From an uncultured Eubacteriales bacterium (GTDB taxonomy: Bacteria; Bacillota; Clostridia; Oscillospirales; Oscillospiraceae), in assembly GCA_900545925.1 (NCBI GenBank), contig URAZ01000041.1, positions 1 to 29,836 on the forward strand: a stretch of DNA of 29,836 bases, read 5' to 3'. Of this stretch, positions 16,202-23,596 are shown in pieces; positions within the stretch are counted from its first letter, which is position 1; the number at the start of each line of letters is the position of its first letter. Below the pieces are notes generated by a model, which made no database searches, was not told the origin of the DNA, and worked only from the letters and a program-made list of their open reading frames with translations. Made by a program: the position numbers and the translations under genes.

Positions 16202-17968
16202 ATGCAAAGATTTGAAAGTTCTGCATTCCAGGCACATATATCCTGCCCGCGCACCGATGTGCAGCTTGTGCGTCACGGCGCAGTCCTGACGGTAAGCCTG
16301 TCCTATCGAGGCGCATACGGAATGGGCGAGAAATATGACGCGCTGAATCAAAAAGGACATGTCGTTGTCAATCAGGTGGAAGAAAAGTTCTGCTTCCAAG
16401 GTGAAAAAACATATTGCCCGGCTCCGTTCTTCTGGACAGACAGCGGATTCGGTCTGTATGTTGATACCTGTGAAACTACAACGTTCCATTTTGACGAGAA
16501 CTCTGTGACGATCGATCTGCCGGAATCTGCCCCCGTTGTGGCCTTTTCCGGTGAACCGGCGCAAATTGTCAGCGCATATATGGAGCTGTTCGGAAAGGCT
16601 GTTCTGCCGCCTGAATGGGCGTTTGGCGTGTGGGTTTCGGCAAATCGCTGGAATTGCCAGAAAGACGCGGAGCAGCAGATCGAGAACCTGAAAAAGCACG
16701 ATTTCCCGGCCAGTATTCTGGTGCTGGAAGCATGGAGCGACGAAGCGACGTTTTATATCTGGAACGGGGCGAAATACCAACCGGACCCAGACGGAGCTGC
16801 GCTCCAATATGACGATTTCGATTTTTCGGATTCCCCATGGCCGGACCCCAAAGGCATGACGGATGCGCTGCACAAGGCCGGGCTGCATCTTGTCCTCTGG
16901 CAGATTCCCGTCTACAAAAAGCAGGGGCCCGACGAGATTCTGAACGTACAGAACACGCTTGACCGCGAGGATGCTGTGCGGCGCGGCTTATGCGTCCATC
17001 TCGCAGACGGAACACCCTATACCATCCCCGACGGGCATTGGTTTTCCGGTTCCATGATCCCGGATTATACTAACCCGGAAACCGTTCGGACGTGGTTTGA
17101 CAAACGTCAATATCTTCTCGATATGGGCGTAGACGGCTTCAAAACCGATGGCGGCGAGTTTATCTATCGCCCAGATGTGCGTTTTTGTGATGGCAGCGAC
17201 GGGAAATCCGGAAAGAATCGCTACGCACGCGATTATACCTGTGCATACCGCGATTTTATCGGTTCGCAGCGGGTCTTGTTCAGCAGAGCCGGGTTCTCCG
17301 GGCAGCATACTGTCCCGATGCACTGGGGCGGCGATCAGCAGTCGCAGAACGAAGAACTGCGAAGCCAGCTTCACGCCGGACTGTCAGCCGCGGCATCCGG
17401 TATTCTGTTCTGGGGCTTTGATATTGCCGGATTTGCAGGCCCGCTTCCGACACTGGATCTCTACCGCCGCGCAACACAGATGGCCTGCTTCTGCCCGATC
17501 ATGCAATGGCATTCAGAGCCGGACGGCGGGCAGTTTAAGGAACTGATGCCGGGCGGCGAGGGCAACAACGAACGCAGCCCGTGGAATATGGCTGCCGCCT
17601 ACAACGCGCCTGAATTTGTCGATGAGATGCGCTTCTGGCACAAGCTGCGTGAGCGGCTGCGCCCATATCTTTGGGAGACTGCGCAGGCGTGTGTGGCTGG
17701 CAATATGCCGATGATGCGGCCGCTGTCCTTCCTCTGGCCCGAAGATGAAGCTGCACTTGCCTGCGAGGACGAGTATATGCTTGGCGATGCACTGCTTGTT
17801 GCGCCGCTTCTGGAAGAAAACGCAAACACCAGACAAGTCTACTTGCCAGATGGTGAATGGATTGGATTCTTTGATCGAAAACCGTACCAAGGCAAGCAGA
17901 TGATTTGTACGGACTGCGACGGAAAGATCCCGGTTTTTATCCGAAGCGGATATGAAAAACAATTCTGA
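16202..17968 (+). CDS. GH31 family alpha-glycosidase
   Basis: A 588-residue GH31 enzyme. It has a short N-terminal beta domain (GAYGMGEKYDALNQKG), then the TIM barrel starting at LPPEWAFGVWVSANRW. The nucleophile is D316 in VDGFKTDGGE and the acid/base is D378 in HWGGDQQSQNE; the SRAGFSGQ motif lies between them. A C-terminal beta domain contains YMLGDALLVAPLLEE. It is shorter than many GH31 enzymes, with a reduced N-terminal domain. No signal peptide is seen, so it hydrolyses imported oligosaccharides in the cytoplasm. Activity may be alpha-glucosidase, alpha-xylosidase or a relative; the neighbouring phosphorylase and beta-phosphoglucomutase favour alpha-glucosides. Its start is 3 bases after the permease stop with AAGGGG upstream. 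Confidence 0.9.
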   Translation: MQRFESSAFQAHISCPRTDVQLVRHGAVLTVSLSYRGAYGMGEKYDALNQKGHVVVNQVEEKFCFQGEKTYCPAPFFWTDSGFGLYVDTCETTTFHFDENSVTIDLPESAPVVAFSGEPAQIVSAYMELFGKAVLPPEWAFGVWVSANRWNCQKDAEQQIENLKKHDFPASILVLEAWSDEATFYIWNGAKYQPDPDGAALQYDDFDFSDSPWPDPKGMTDALHKAGLHLVLWQIPVYKKQGPDEILNVQNTLDREDAVRRGLCVHLADGTPYTIPDGHWFSGSMIPDYTNPETVRTWFDKRQYLLDMGVDGFKTDGGEFIYRPDVRFCDGSDGKSGKNRYARDYTCAYRDFIGSQRVLFSRAGFSGQHTVPMHWGGDQQSQNEELRSQLHAGLSAAASGILFWGFDIAGFAGPLPTLDLYRRATQMACFCPIMQWHSEPDGGQFKELMPGGEGNNERSPWNMAAAYNAPEFVDEMRFWHKLRERLRPYLWETAQACVAGNMPMMRPLSFLWPEDEAALACEDEYMLGDALLVAPLLEENANTRQVYLPDGEWIGFFDRKPYQGKQMICTDCDGKIPVFIRSGYEKQF

Positions 17969-17979
17969 AAGGACGTGCC

Positions 17980-17996
17980 GGAGCTGATTCAGCTCC
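17980..17996 (+). promoter_or_regulatory. Small palindrome upstream of pgmB
   Basis: GGAGCTGA (17980-17987) and TCAGCTCC (17989-17996) are perfect inverted arms. They contain the only GGAG near the next gene, which lacks a properly spaced ribosome binding site. It may fold and affect translation of pgmB. Confidence 0.4.
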
Positions 17997-18012
17997 AGCA
18001 TTTGCTAAAATT

Positions 18013-18654
18013 ATGAGAAGATTTACTGCATATATTTTTGATTTGGATGGTGTGCTTTGCCATACCGACAAATTCCATTTTGCGGCGTGGGCTGCGCTGG
18101 CAAAGAAACTTGATCTTCCGTTTGATGCGTCTGTCAATGACCGGCTGCGCGGTGTCAGCCGTATGGCGAGTCTTGACATTGTCTTGGGTGAGAAGAAAGA
18201 CGCTTTCACTGCGGAGCAAAAGACGTTGTTTGCCAAGGAGAAGAATGCAATTTATCGTGGTTATCTGCAAACTATGACACCAGCCGATCTGGACGAAGAT
18301 GTTCGCAGCACACTTCTGAAGCTGCGTGCGGACGGTCATAAACTGGCCGTGGGGTCGTCCAGCAAGAATGCTCCGCTGATTCTGGAGCGCATTGGGCTTG
18401 GCAGCTTTTTCGATGCAGTTGCCGACGGAACACAGATCACCCACTCCAAGCCAGACCCGGAGGTGTTCTTATTGGCGGCAAAGCTCCTTAGCGTAAAGCC
18501 GGATGATGCGCTCGTTGTGGAGGACGCTGAAGCTGGCATACAGGCGGCAAAGGCCGGCGGCTTCTACGCCGCTGGCATCGGACCCGCAGCAAATTCCTTG
18601 CTTGCGGATTTCCGTTTGCAAAAGCTTTCCGACCTGCTGAAAACGCCTGCGTAA
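18013..18654 (+). CDS. pgmB: Beta-phosphoglucomutase (HAD superfamily)
   Basis: A 213-residue HAD hydrolase-fold enzyme. The nucleophile motif FDLDGVLCHT gives D10 and D12. The cap domain carries the LRGVSRMASLD substrate-specificity motif typical of beta-phosphoglucomutases. Motif II is VGSSSKNA, then THSKPDPEVFL and VVEDAEAGIQAAKAGG. It interconverts beta-glucose-1-phosphate and glucose-6-phosphate, which is precisely the step needed after the GH65 phosphorylase encoded at the other end of the locus. The ATG at 18013 is the best start, but the bases in front of it (GCTAAAATT) hold no Shine-Dalgarno; a palindrome lies 17 bases upstream. It is the last gene of the rightward unit and is followed by a terminator at 18687. 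Confidence 0.88.
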   Translation: MRRFTAYIFDLDGVLCHTDKFHFAAWAALAKKLDLPFDASVNDRLRGVSRMASLDIVLGEKKDAFTAEQKTLFAKEKNAIYRGYLQTMTPADLDEDVRSTLLKLRADGHKLAVGSSSKNAPLILERIGLGSFFDAVADGTQITHSKPDPEVFLLAAKLLSVKPDDALVVEDAEAGIQAAKAGGFYAAGIGPAANSLLADFRLQKLSDLLKTPA

Positions 18655-18662
18655 AAGGACTG

Positions 18663-18690
18663 AATTTTGCTCCGCTATAGACAAAGAATA
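18663..18690 (-). repeat. Dispersed hairpin element, degenerate copy F (right half)
   Basis: Positions 18667-18690 read TTGCTCCGCTATAGACAAAG then AATA, 20 of 24 bases as in the CTGCGCCGCTG-TAAACAAAGAATA half of copies A-D. The left arm is lost. Same orientation as the others. It lies 3' of the minus-strand DUF6076-like gene. Confidence 0.5.
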
Positions 18691-18724
18691 CGCTGCCAGT
18701 GCATTTACCGGCAGCGTATTTTCA
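18687..18724 (+). terminator. Terminator after pgmB
   Basis: AATACGCTGCC (18687-18697) and GGCAGCGTATT (18710-18720) form a perfect 11-bp stem with a 12-base loop, followed by TTCATATTTT. It sits between convergent genes and, with AATA at its left base, could serve both strands. Confidence 0.75.
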
Positions 18725-19231
18725 TATTTTGGAGTCGCGGAGCCACTGCTGGAATTCCTCCAGCGAGATGATCTCCCAGTCGCATTTTTTCTTTTCTTCG
18801 CGGGCTTTCTCGCTCCAGACGTAAAACTGCTCGTCGGTGATGCGCCCGGCTTTGATCCACGCGAAGCGCTTTTTATACTCCTTGCGGTACGCCTTGAAAA
18901 TCGGGTCGTCGGTCTGTTTTTTCGTCCACTGCCGGAACGCGCCGCTCTCGCGGCAGCGCTGCTCGCCGTACTTCACGGGGCGCTCGCAATACTCCGCGCT
19001 CACGCGCCCAGTCTGTGGGAACCAGCGGCCGCAGTTCTTGCAGCGGCGCACGGTCACGCCGCGCTCGACGCAGCTTCGCAGCGAATAGTCGATCATGTCC
19101 CGCACGGCGGAGGAATACAAAACAGGCGCGCAGCGACCCGGTTCGACCGGTTCAAAGCTCAGCGGGATCGGCTCAAATCGGAACAGCTCCGGATCTCTCG
19201 GCTGGTCGTATACCCATGTGACAGCAGGCAT
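18722..19231 (-). pseudogene. DUF6076-like gene, N-terminally truncated
   Basis: The C-terminal part of a DUF6076-like protein: a zinc-ribbon-like CKNCGRWF ... YCERP ... RC cluster, then a Lys/Arg/aromatic-rich helical region (DDPIFKAYRKEYKKRFAWIK) and an acidic C-terminus. Function of the family is unknown. The best available start is the ATG at 19231 (MPAVTWVYDQ), with no ribosome binding site. The frame is open up to 19489, but that part is a read-through of hairpins and of hairpin element C and is not native coding sequence. Compared with the related gene at 28.2-28.9 kb, the N-terminal ~100 residues are missing, so I call it a remnant. Terminal copies F and C of the hairpin element flank it. 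Confidence 0.6.
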
Positions 19232-19238
19232 GAAAAAA

Positions 19239-19340
19239 GAAGCCGCACAGAAAATCAGCGGCTTCATGGCAAGCGTCGGATAACGACAAAAAATGAACAG
19301 AAAAGCACACACCGCCTGCCAGAACTGCTCCGGCAGGCGG
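19239..19340. other. Two inverted repeats between the DUF6076 remnant and element C
   Basis: GAAGCCGC (19239-19246) with GCGGCTTC (19258-19265), and CCGCCTGCC (19312-19320) with GGCAGGCGG (19332-19340). They lie in sequence that is open on the minus strand but shows no protein-like character. Role unknown. Confidence 0.45.
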
Positions 19341-19382
19341 AAAAATTTATCTTCCGGCGCTTTCCGCTCCAAATTCCGCGTT

Positions 19383-19450
19383 TGGGTCACGGTTTGGGTC
19401 AGACCAGAAAACCAGCGGCGCAAAAACTGCGCCGCTGTAAACAAAGAATA
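19383..19450 (-). repeat. Dispersed hairpin element, copy C (complete)
   Basis: Plus strand TGGGTCACGGTTTGGGTCAG flank, hairpin CAGCGGCGCA (19413-19422) and TGCGCCGCTG (19428-19437), then TAAACAAAGAATA. It ends one base before the stop codon of the GH1 gene (19452-19454). It matches copy D closely across both flanks. Confidence 0.85.
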
Positions 19451-19451
19451 C

Positions 19452-20792
19452 CTATACATTCTTACCATTTTCCCGGGCAGTCTGCGCATACCAGCGCGCG
19501 CTGTCCTTCAGAATCCGTTTTTGCGTCGGATAGTCGACGTAGATCAGGCCGAAGCGCTCGGCATAGCCGCTGTGCCACTCAAAATTGTCGGTCAGCGACC
19601 AGTGGAAAAAGCCGCGGACGTCGGCCCGTTCACATCCTCTGCAAAGCGCAAGCAGATAGCGGTGCAGAAAATCGATCCGGTCCGCGTCGTGGACCTGCCC
19701 GTCCAGGAAGATGTGGTCATTACAGCTCAGCCCGCACTCCGTCACGTAGAGCGGCAGCCGGTAGCGGTCAAAGAGAAAGGAAAATCCATACGCCATGATC
19801 TCCGGCGTGACGGGCCACTTGAGCGCCGTGCAGGCAAAGCCCTGCGGCCGCGGCAGATAGACCGGCACGCCGTCCGGCCCGGCGGCGATCTCGCTGCCGT
19901 TGTACGAATTGACGCCGATAAAGTCTGGAACAGCGTGCATCGTGTCCCATTCTGCGGGCGTGACGGCGCTTAAAAGGCTGCGAAGCGCTCCCGGTTCTGG
20001 CTCGACACGGCCAAGGCACACGGCGTCTAAAACGATCGGGTGCGTGAACATCCAGTCGGCATCCGTCAGGCGGAAGGTCTCCTGCCGCGCGGTGGTCTCA
20101 TCGGCAGGGCTGTGCGGATAGCAGAGCTTGCCGGTGGAGGCAATACCGATCAAAGCTTCCGGCGCAGCGTTCCGGATGGCCCGGAAGGAAAGCCCATGCG
20201 CCAGCATGAGGTTTTTCCAGCACGAAACGAGTTCCGGAAGCAAAAGCCGCTTCCCGGGCGCATGGATCCCGTTGGCGTATCCGAGCTTGAGCACGATCTG
20301 CGGCTCGTTGAGCGTGATAAAATGCGAAACACGGCCGGAAAAATGCGCCGCCATCATGCCCGCGAACCGCGCAAAGCGTTCCGCCGTCCCGCGATCCTGC
20401 CAGCCGCCGGTTTCCTCCAGCGCCTGCGGCAGCTCCCAGTGATAGAGCGTCATCCACGGCGTGACGCCGTTTGCAAGGCAGCAGTCTACCATGCGGTCAT
20501 AGTATTGGAGCCCGGCCTCGTTCCACCGGCCGTCGCCGTTCGGGTCAATGCGCGCCCAGCTTGTCGAAAACCGGTAAGCGGATAAGCCGAGCGAGGCTAA
20601 AAGCCCGATATCCTCTGCAAAGCGGTGATAGCCGTCGCAGGCAGCAGAGCCGTCGTCTCCGTTTGCAACGGTTCCCGGCCTGCGGCAAAAAACGTCCCAG
20701 ATGCTCTCGCCGCCGCCGTCCGCGGCAGGGAAGCCCTCGGTCTGATACGCGCTTGACGCCGCGCCCCAGACAAAATCCTCCCGAAACGCCAT
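19452..20792 (-). CDS. GH1 beta-glucosidase / 6-phospho-beta-glucosidase family enzyme
   Basis: A 446-residue GH1 enzyme. FVWGAASSAYQTEG is at the N-terminus, ESIWDVFCR next, the acid/base E163 in FITLNEP, and the nucleophile E352 in YVTECGLS, where most relatives read TENG. WSLTDNFEWHSGYAERFGLIYVDY follows near the end. It hydrolyses beta-glucosides in the cytoplasm. The DNFEW...GYxxRFG region with no phosphate-binding S-x(3)-K-x-Y signature seen favours a plain beta-glucosidase (inference). The start is ATG 20792 with GGAGG 5 bases upstream. The preceding GH94 stop is two bases before the start, so the pair is one operon. A ~90% identical copy of its last ~105 codons lies at 29.07-29.39 kb. 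Confidence 0.92.
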   Translation of the reverse strand: MAFREDFVWGAASSAYQTEGFPAADGGGESIWDVFCRRPGTVANGDDGSAACDGYHRFAEDIGLLASLGLSAYRFSTSWARIDPNGDGRWNEAGLQYYDRMVDCCLANGVTPWMTLYHWELPQALEETGGWQDRGTAERFARFAGMMAAHFSGRVSHFITLNEPQIVLKLGYANGIHAPGKRLLLPELVSCWKNLMLAHGLSFRAIRNAAPEALIGIASTGKLCYPHSPADETTARQETFRLTDADWMFTHPIVLDAVCLGRVEPEPGALRSLLSAVTPAEWDTMHAVPDFIGVNSYNGSEIAAGPDGVPVYLPRPQGFACTALKWPVTPEIMAYGFSFLFDRYRLPLYVTECGLSCNDHIFLDGQVHDADRIDFLHRYLLALCRGCERADVRGFFHWSLTDNFEWHSGYAERFGLIYVDYPTQKRILKDSARWYAQTARENGKNV

Positions 20793-20793
20793 C

Positions 20794-23232
20794 TCAGCCT
20801 CCCAGAACCACGCGCACCGAAACAACGCTGCCCGGCGCGGCGGGGGCGATTAGATTCCCGTCCTGCCGCACGCCGTCCACATACAGCTCCCGCACGCCGT
20901 GCTCCGCGCCGTCCGGATTTTCGACTGTAATGCAGTACTGCGCGCCGCGGAAGCGCCGCGTCAGTGTCAGGTGCGTCCATTCCGGCGGGACACACGGGTC
21001 GATCCGCAGCCCGTCCAGCTCCGGCTGCACACCGAGAATGGCCTGCGAGATCGACACGAACGTCCATGCGGCTGTGCCGGTCAGCCAGCTGTTTTTGGCC
21101 TCGCCGAACGTCGGCGCGTCCTTGCCCGCGACCATCTGGCTGTAGACATACGGCTCCGTGCGGTGGACCTCACTGACGGCTTCCAGATAGGCCGGGCAGA
21201 TCTTCCGGTAGGTTTCAAACGCGCGTGCGCCGTGCCCCAGGACGGCCTCCGCGCAGGTGATCCAGGGATTGTTGTGACAGAAAATCCCCGCGTTTTCCTT
21301 GTATCCAGGCGGATACGAGCTGATCTCGCCGAGATTCAGATAATATTTTGTGTAGGCCGGCTGCAGAAGGACGATGCCGAACCTGCTGTCGAGCCGATCT
21401 TCCACGCTTTTCAGCGCCTGTGCAGCCTCGCCGGTTTCCTTGCCGATGCCGGCCATGACGCACATGCCCTGCGGCTCAATGAAGATCTGCCCTTCGGCGC
21501 AGTCTTTGCTTCCGACGGGCGCGCCGAACGCGTCGTAGGCCCTGCGGAACCATGCGCCGTCCCAGCCCGCATCCAGCACGGCTGTTTGCATCTCTGCGAC
21601 TGCGGCATCAGCCGCTGCAGCTTCTGCGGTCAGCGCCAGATGGCGAAGAATATCGGCGTAGGCCCTGCCGTATTTGACGAACATCCCGGCGATGAACACC
21701 GACTCCGCGACCGGGCCTTCGCTGGGGCCGGTGATCTGGAAGCTCTCGCCGGGGTGGGCGGAGAAGCAGTTGAGATTCAGGCAGTCGTTCCAGTCGGCTC
21801 TGCCGATGAGCGGCAGCTTGTGTGGCCCAAGATGCGTGCAGGTGAACCGGAAGCTGCGGCGCAGATGCTCCATGAGCGGCGCGGCGTTGTCCGGGTCACA
21901 GTCAAAGGTCACGACCTCGTCCAGGATCGACCAGTCGCCGGACTCGCGCAGATACGCGTCCACGCCTGCAATCAGCCACAGCGGATCGTCGTTGAAGCCG
22001 CTGCCGACGGCGAGATTTCCCTTTTTCGTGAGCGGCTGATACTGGTGATAGGCGCTGCCGTCCGCAAACTGCGTGGCGGCGATGTCCAGGATCCGCTCTC
22101 TTGCGCGCTCCGGAATGATATGCACAAAGCCGAGCAGGTCCTGACACGAATCGCGGAAGCCCATCCCGCGGCCCATGCCGCTTTCAAAATAGCTGGCCGA
22201 GCGGCTCATGTTGAACGTGACCATGCACTGGTACTGGTTCCAGATATTCACCATCCGGTCGACCTTCTCGTCGCCGGTCTCGGTGTGGTAGTTGGAGAGC
22301 AGTGTGTCCCAGTGCCCGTGCAGCGCGTCCATTGCTGCGTCAAACTGTGCCGGGGTACGGTATTTTCCGATCATCGCGTGTGCGCGCGTCTTGTTGATCA
22401 CGCCGGGCGCGGAGAATTTCTCATCCTCCGGGTTTTCCACATTGCCGAGACCAAAGAAAAGCTCCCGCGACTCGCCGGGCCGCAGCGCCATATGGAACTG
22501 CATCGCGCCGACCGGCGCCCAGCCGTGGACGACAGAATTGGTGCAGCGGCCGTTTTGGACCGCTTCGGGCAGAGACGGCGCGCCGTAGAGGCCAATAAAG
22601 GCGTCGCGCGCGGTATCGAAGCCGTCATACGGGCGGTTCGCCCAGAACACGGCATAGTGATTCCGCCGCTCGCGGTATTCGGATTTGTGATAAATGGCGT
22701 CCGGCTCCAGCTCGACCTCGCCGATGGAGAAGTTCCGCTGGAAGTTGGAGCCGTCGTCCATCGCATCCCAGAGGCAGAACTCTACATAGGGGAACACATC
22801 GAGCGTCTTTTCCGCGGCAGTCCCATTTTTCAGCGTCAGCCGGATGAGCAGGCAGTTGTCGCCCTGCGGGACCAGCAGCGTCTGTGCGGCCGAAACACCA
22901 TTTTTCTGCCCCTCGATCACGCTGTAGCCGAGGCCGTGGCGGCAGGTATAGCGGTCCAGCTCCGTTTTCGCGGGCTGCCAGCCGGGGTTCCAGACGGTAT
23001 CGCCGTCTTTGATGTAAATATGGAAGCCCTCCTGATCGACCGGGCAGTTGTTGTAGCGGTAGCGGGTCAGCCGGCGCAGCCGCGCGTCGCGATAGAAGCA
23101 GTAGCCGCCCGCCGTATTCGACAGGAGTGTGAAAAAATCCTCGCTCCCCAGGTAGTTGATCCACGGCAGCGGCGTGCGCGGGCTTGTAATCACGTATTCA
23201 CGCCTCTGATCGTCAAAGAAACCAAATTGCAT
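20794..23232 (-). CDS. Cellobiose phosphorylase (GH94)
   Basis: An 812-residue, full-length GH94 enzyme that closely follows characterised clostridial cellobiose phosphorylases from end to end. Landmarks are FGFFDDQRREYVITSPRTP at the N-terminus, LLSNTAGGYCFYRDARLRR, MSRSASYFESGMGRGMGFRDS, the catalytic Asp D483 in GRADWNDCLNLNCFS, and GYKENAGIFCHNNPW. It converts cellobiose and phosphate to alpha-glucose-1-phosphate and glucose in the cytoplasm. The start is ATG 23232, with GGAGGGG 6 bases upstream; an in-frame ATG six codons earlier would place that site inside the gene. It is the first gene of the leftward unit, divergent from a LacI regulator. Confidence 0.95.
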   Translation of the reverse strand: MQFGFFDDQRREYVITSPRTPLPWINYLGSEDFFTLLSNTAGGYCFYRDARLRRLTRYRYNNCPVDQEGFHIYIKDGDTVWNPGWQPAKTELDRYTCRHGLGYSVIEGQKNGVSAAQTLLVPQGDNCLLIRLTLKNGTAAEKTLDVFPYVEFCLWDAMDDGSNFQRNFSIGEVELEPDAIYHKSEYRERRNHYAVFWANRPYDGFDTARDAFIGLYGAPSLPEAVQNGRCTNSVVHGWAPVGAMQFHMALRPGESRELFFGLGNVENPEDEKFSAPGVINKTRAHAMIGKYRTPAQFDAAMDALHGHWDTLLSNYHTETGDEKVDRMVNIWNQYQCMVTFNMSRSASYFESGMGRGMGFRDSCQDLLGFVHIIPERARERILDIAATQFADGSAYHQYQPLTKKGNLAVGSGFNDDPLWLIAGVDAYLRESGDWSILDEVVTFDCDPDNAAPLMEHLRRSFRFTCTHLGPHKLPLIGRADWNDCLNLNCFSAHPGESFQITGPSEGPVAESVFIAGMFVKYGRAYADILRHLALTAEAAAADAAVAEMQTAVLDAGWDGAWFRRAYDAFGAPVGSKDCAEGQIFIEPQGMCVMAGIGKETGEAAQALKSVEDRLDSRFGIVLLQPAYTKYYLNLGEISSYPPGYKENAGIFCHNNPWITCAEAVLGHGARAFETYRKICPAYLEAVSEVHRTEPYVYSQMVAGKDAPTFGEAKNSWLTGTAAWTFVSISQAILGVQPELDGLRIDPCVPPEWTHLTLTRRFRGAQYCITVENPDGAEHGVRELYVDGVRQDGNLIAPAAPGSVVSVRVVLGG

Positions 23233-23279
23233 CCGAAACCCCTCCTTCACCGGTATGCGCGCAGGCGCACCGGCGGAAT

Positions 23280-23293
23280 CGAAATCGTTTAAG
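23280..23293. promoter_or_regulatory. Operator-like site 1, cellobiose locus
   Basis: CGAAATCGTTTAAG, an imperfect palindrome around CG. It matches the site at 23551-23564 at 12 of 14 positions and follows the leftward promoter. Confidence 0.65.
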
Positions 23294-23320
23294 TCATCAA
23301 TATGACAGAATTACAGCTTT

Positions 23321-23349
23321 ACAATAGCGGCTTTTTGCGCAAAATGCAA
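23321..23349 (-). promoter_or_regulatory. Leftward promoter for GH94/GH1
   Basis: On the minus strand TTGCAT (23344-23349), 17 bases, TATTGT (23321-23326). It is a near-copy of the opposite LacI promoter (TTGCAT, 17 bases, TATTTT), including GCG after the T-run and CCGC before the -10. A weaker alternative -10 (TATTGA) lies nearer to the operator. Confidence 0.6.
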
Positions 23350-23367
23350 GACATATTTTGCGATTTT

Positions 23368-23392
23368 TCCTGAAAAACATCTTTTTTCAGGA
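23368..23392. other. Stem-loop between the divergent promoters
   Basis: TCCTGAAAAA (23368-23377) pairs with TTTTTCAGGA (23383-23392), loop CATCT. It is upstream of both promoters, so it may insulate them or terminate stray transcription. The other parts of the 364-base gap (23233-23596) hold only the sites listed here. Confidence 0.5.
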
Positions 23393-23418
23393 GCACAGGA
23401 AAAAGCAGGGCGAGTTTC

Positions 23419-23431
23419 GGAAACGTTAAGC
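23419..23431. promoter_or_regulatory. Possible central third operator, cellobiose locus
   Basis: CGGAAACGTTAAG resembles the two flanking sites (CGAAA-w-CG-w-TTAAG) but lacks one base after CG. It sits 139 and 132 bp from their centres. It also loosely resembles a catabolite (cre) site. Confidence 0.35.
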
Positions 23432-23514
23432 TGTCAAATCTGCTAAATTTACGTGACCAAACTGAGCAGAACAGCCAAACTTCGTTCAGAAACGTAAAAA
23501 ACGAAAAAAATCCC

Positions 23515-23543
23515 TTGCATTTTTGCGAGGAATCCGCTATTTT
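23515..23543 (+). promoter_or_regulatory. Promoter of the second LacI gene
   Basis: TTGCAT (23515-23520), 17 bases, TATTTT (23538-23543). The operator at 23551 follows 7 bases after the -10. Confidence 0.65.
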
Positions 23544-23550
23544 GAGATTA

Positions 23551-23564
23551 CGAAAACGATTAAG
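23551..23564. promoter_or_regulatory. Operator-like site 2, in front of the second LacI gene
   Basis: CGAAAACGATTAAG at the expected transcription start, matching the site at 23280. Its position predicts self-repression. Confidence 0.65.
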
Positions 23565-23596
23565 AAAGCGCACGGACGAAATGGAGGCAGACCGGC

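Noticed and set aside
18722..19489. Full-length reading of the DUF6076 remnant from 19489
   Set aside because: The first ~85 codons translate element C and two hairpins and overlap the end of GH1; they are not protein-like.
20899..23292. Very long open frame on the plus strand opposite GH94
   Set aside because: A GC-rich antisense shadow; the GH94 protein on the other strand matches its family over its full length.
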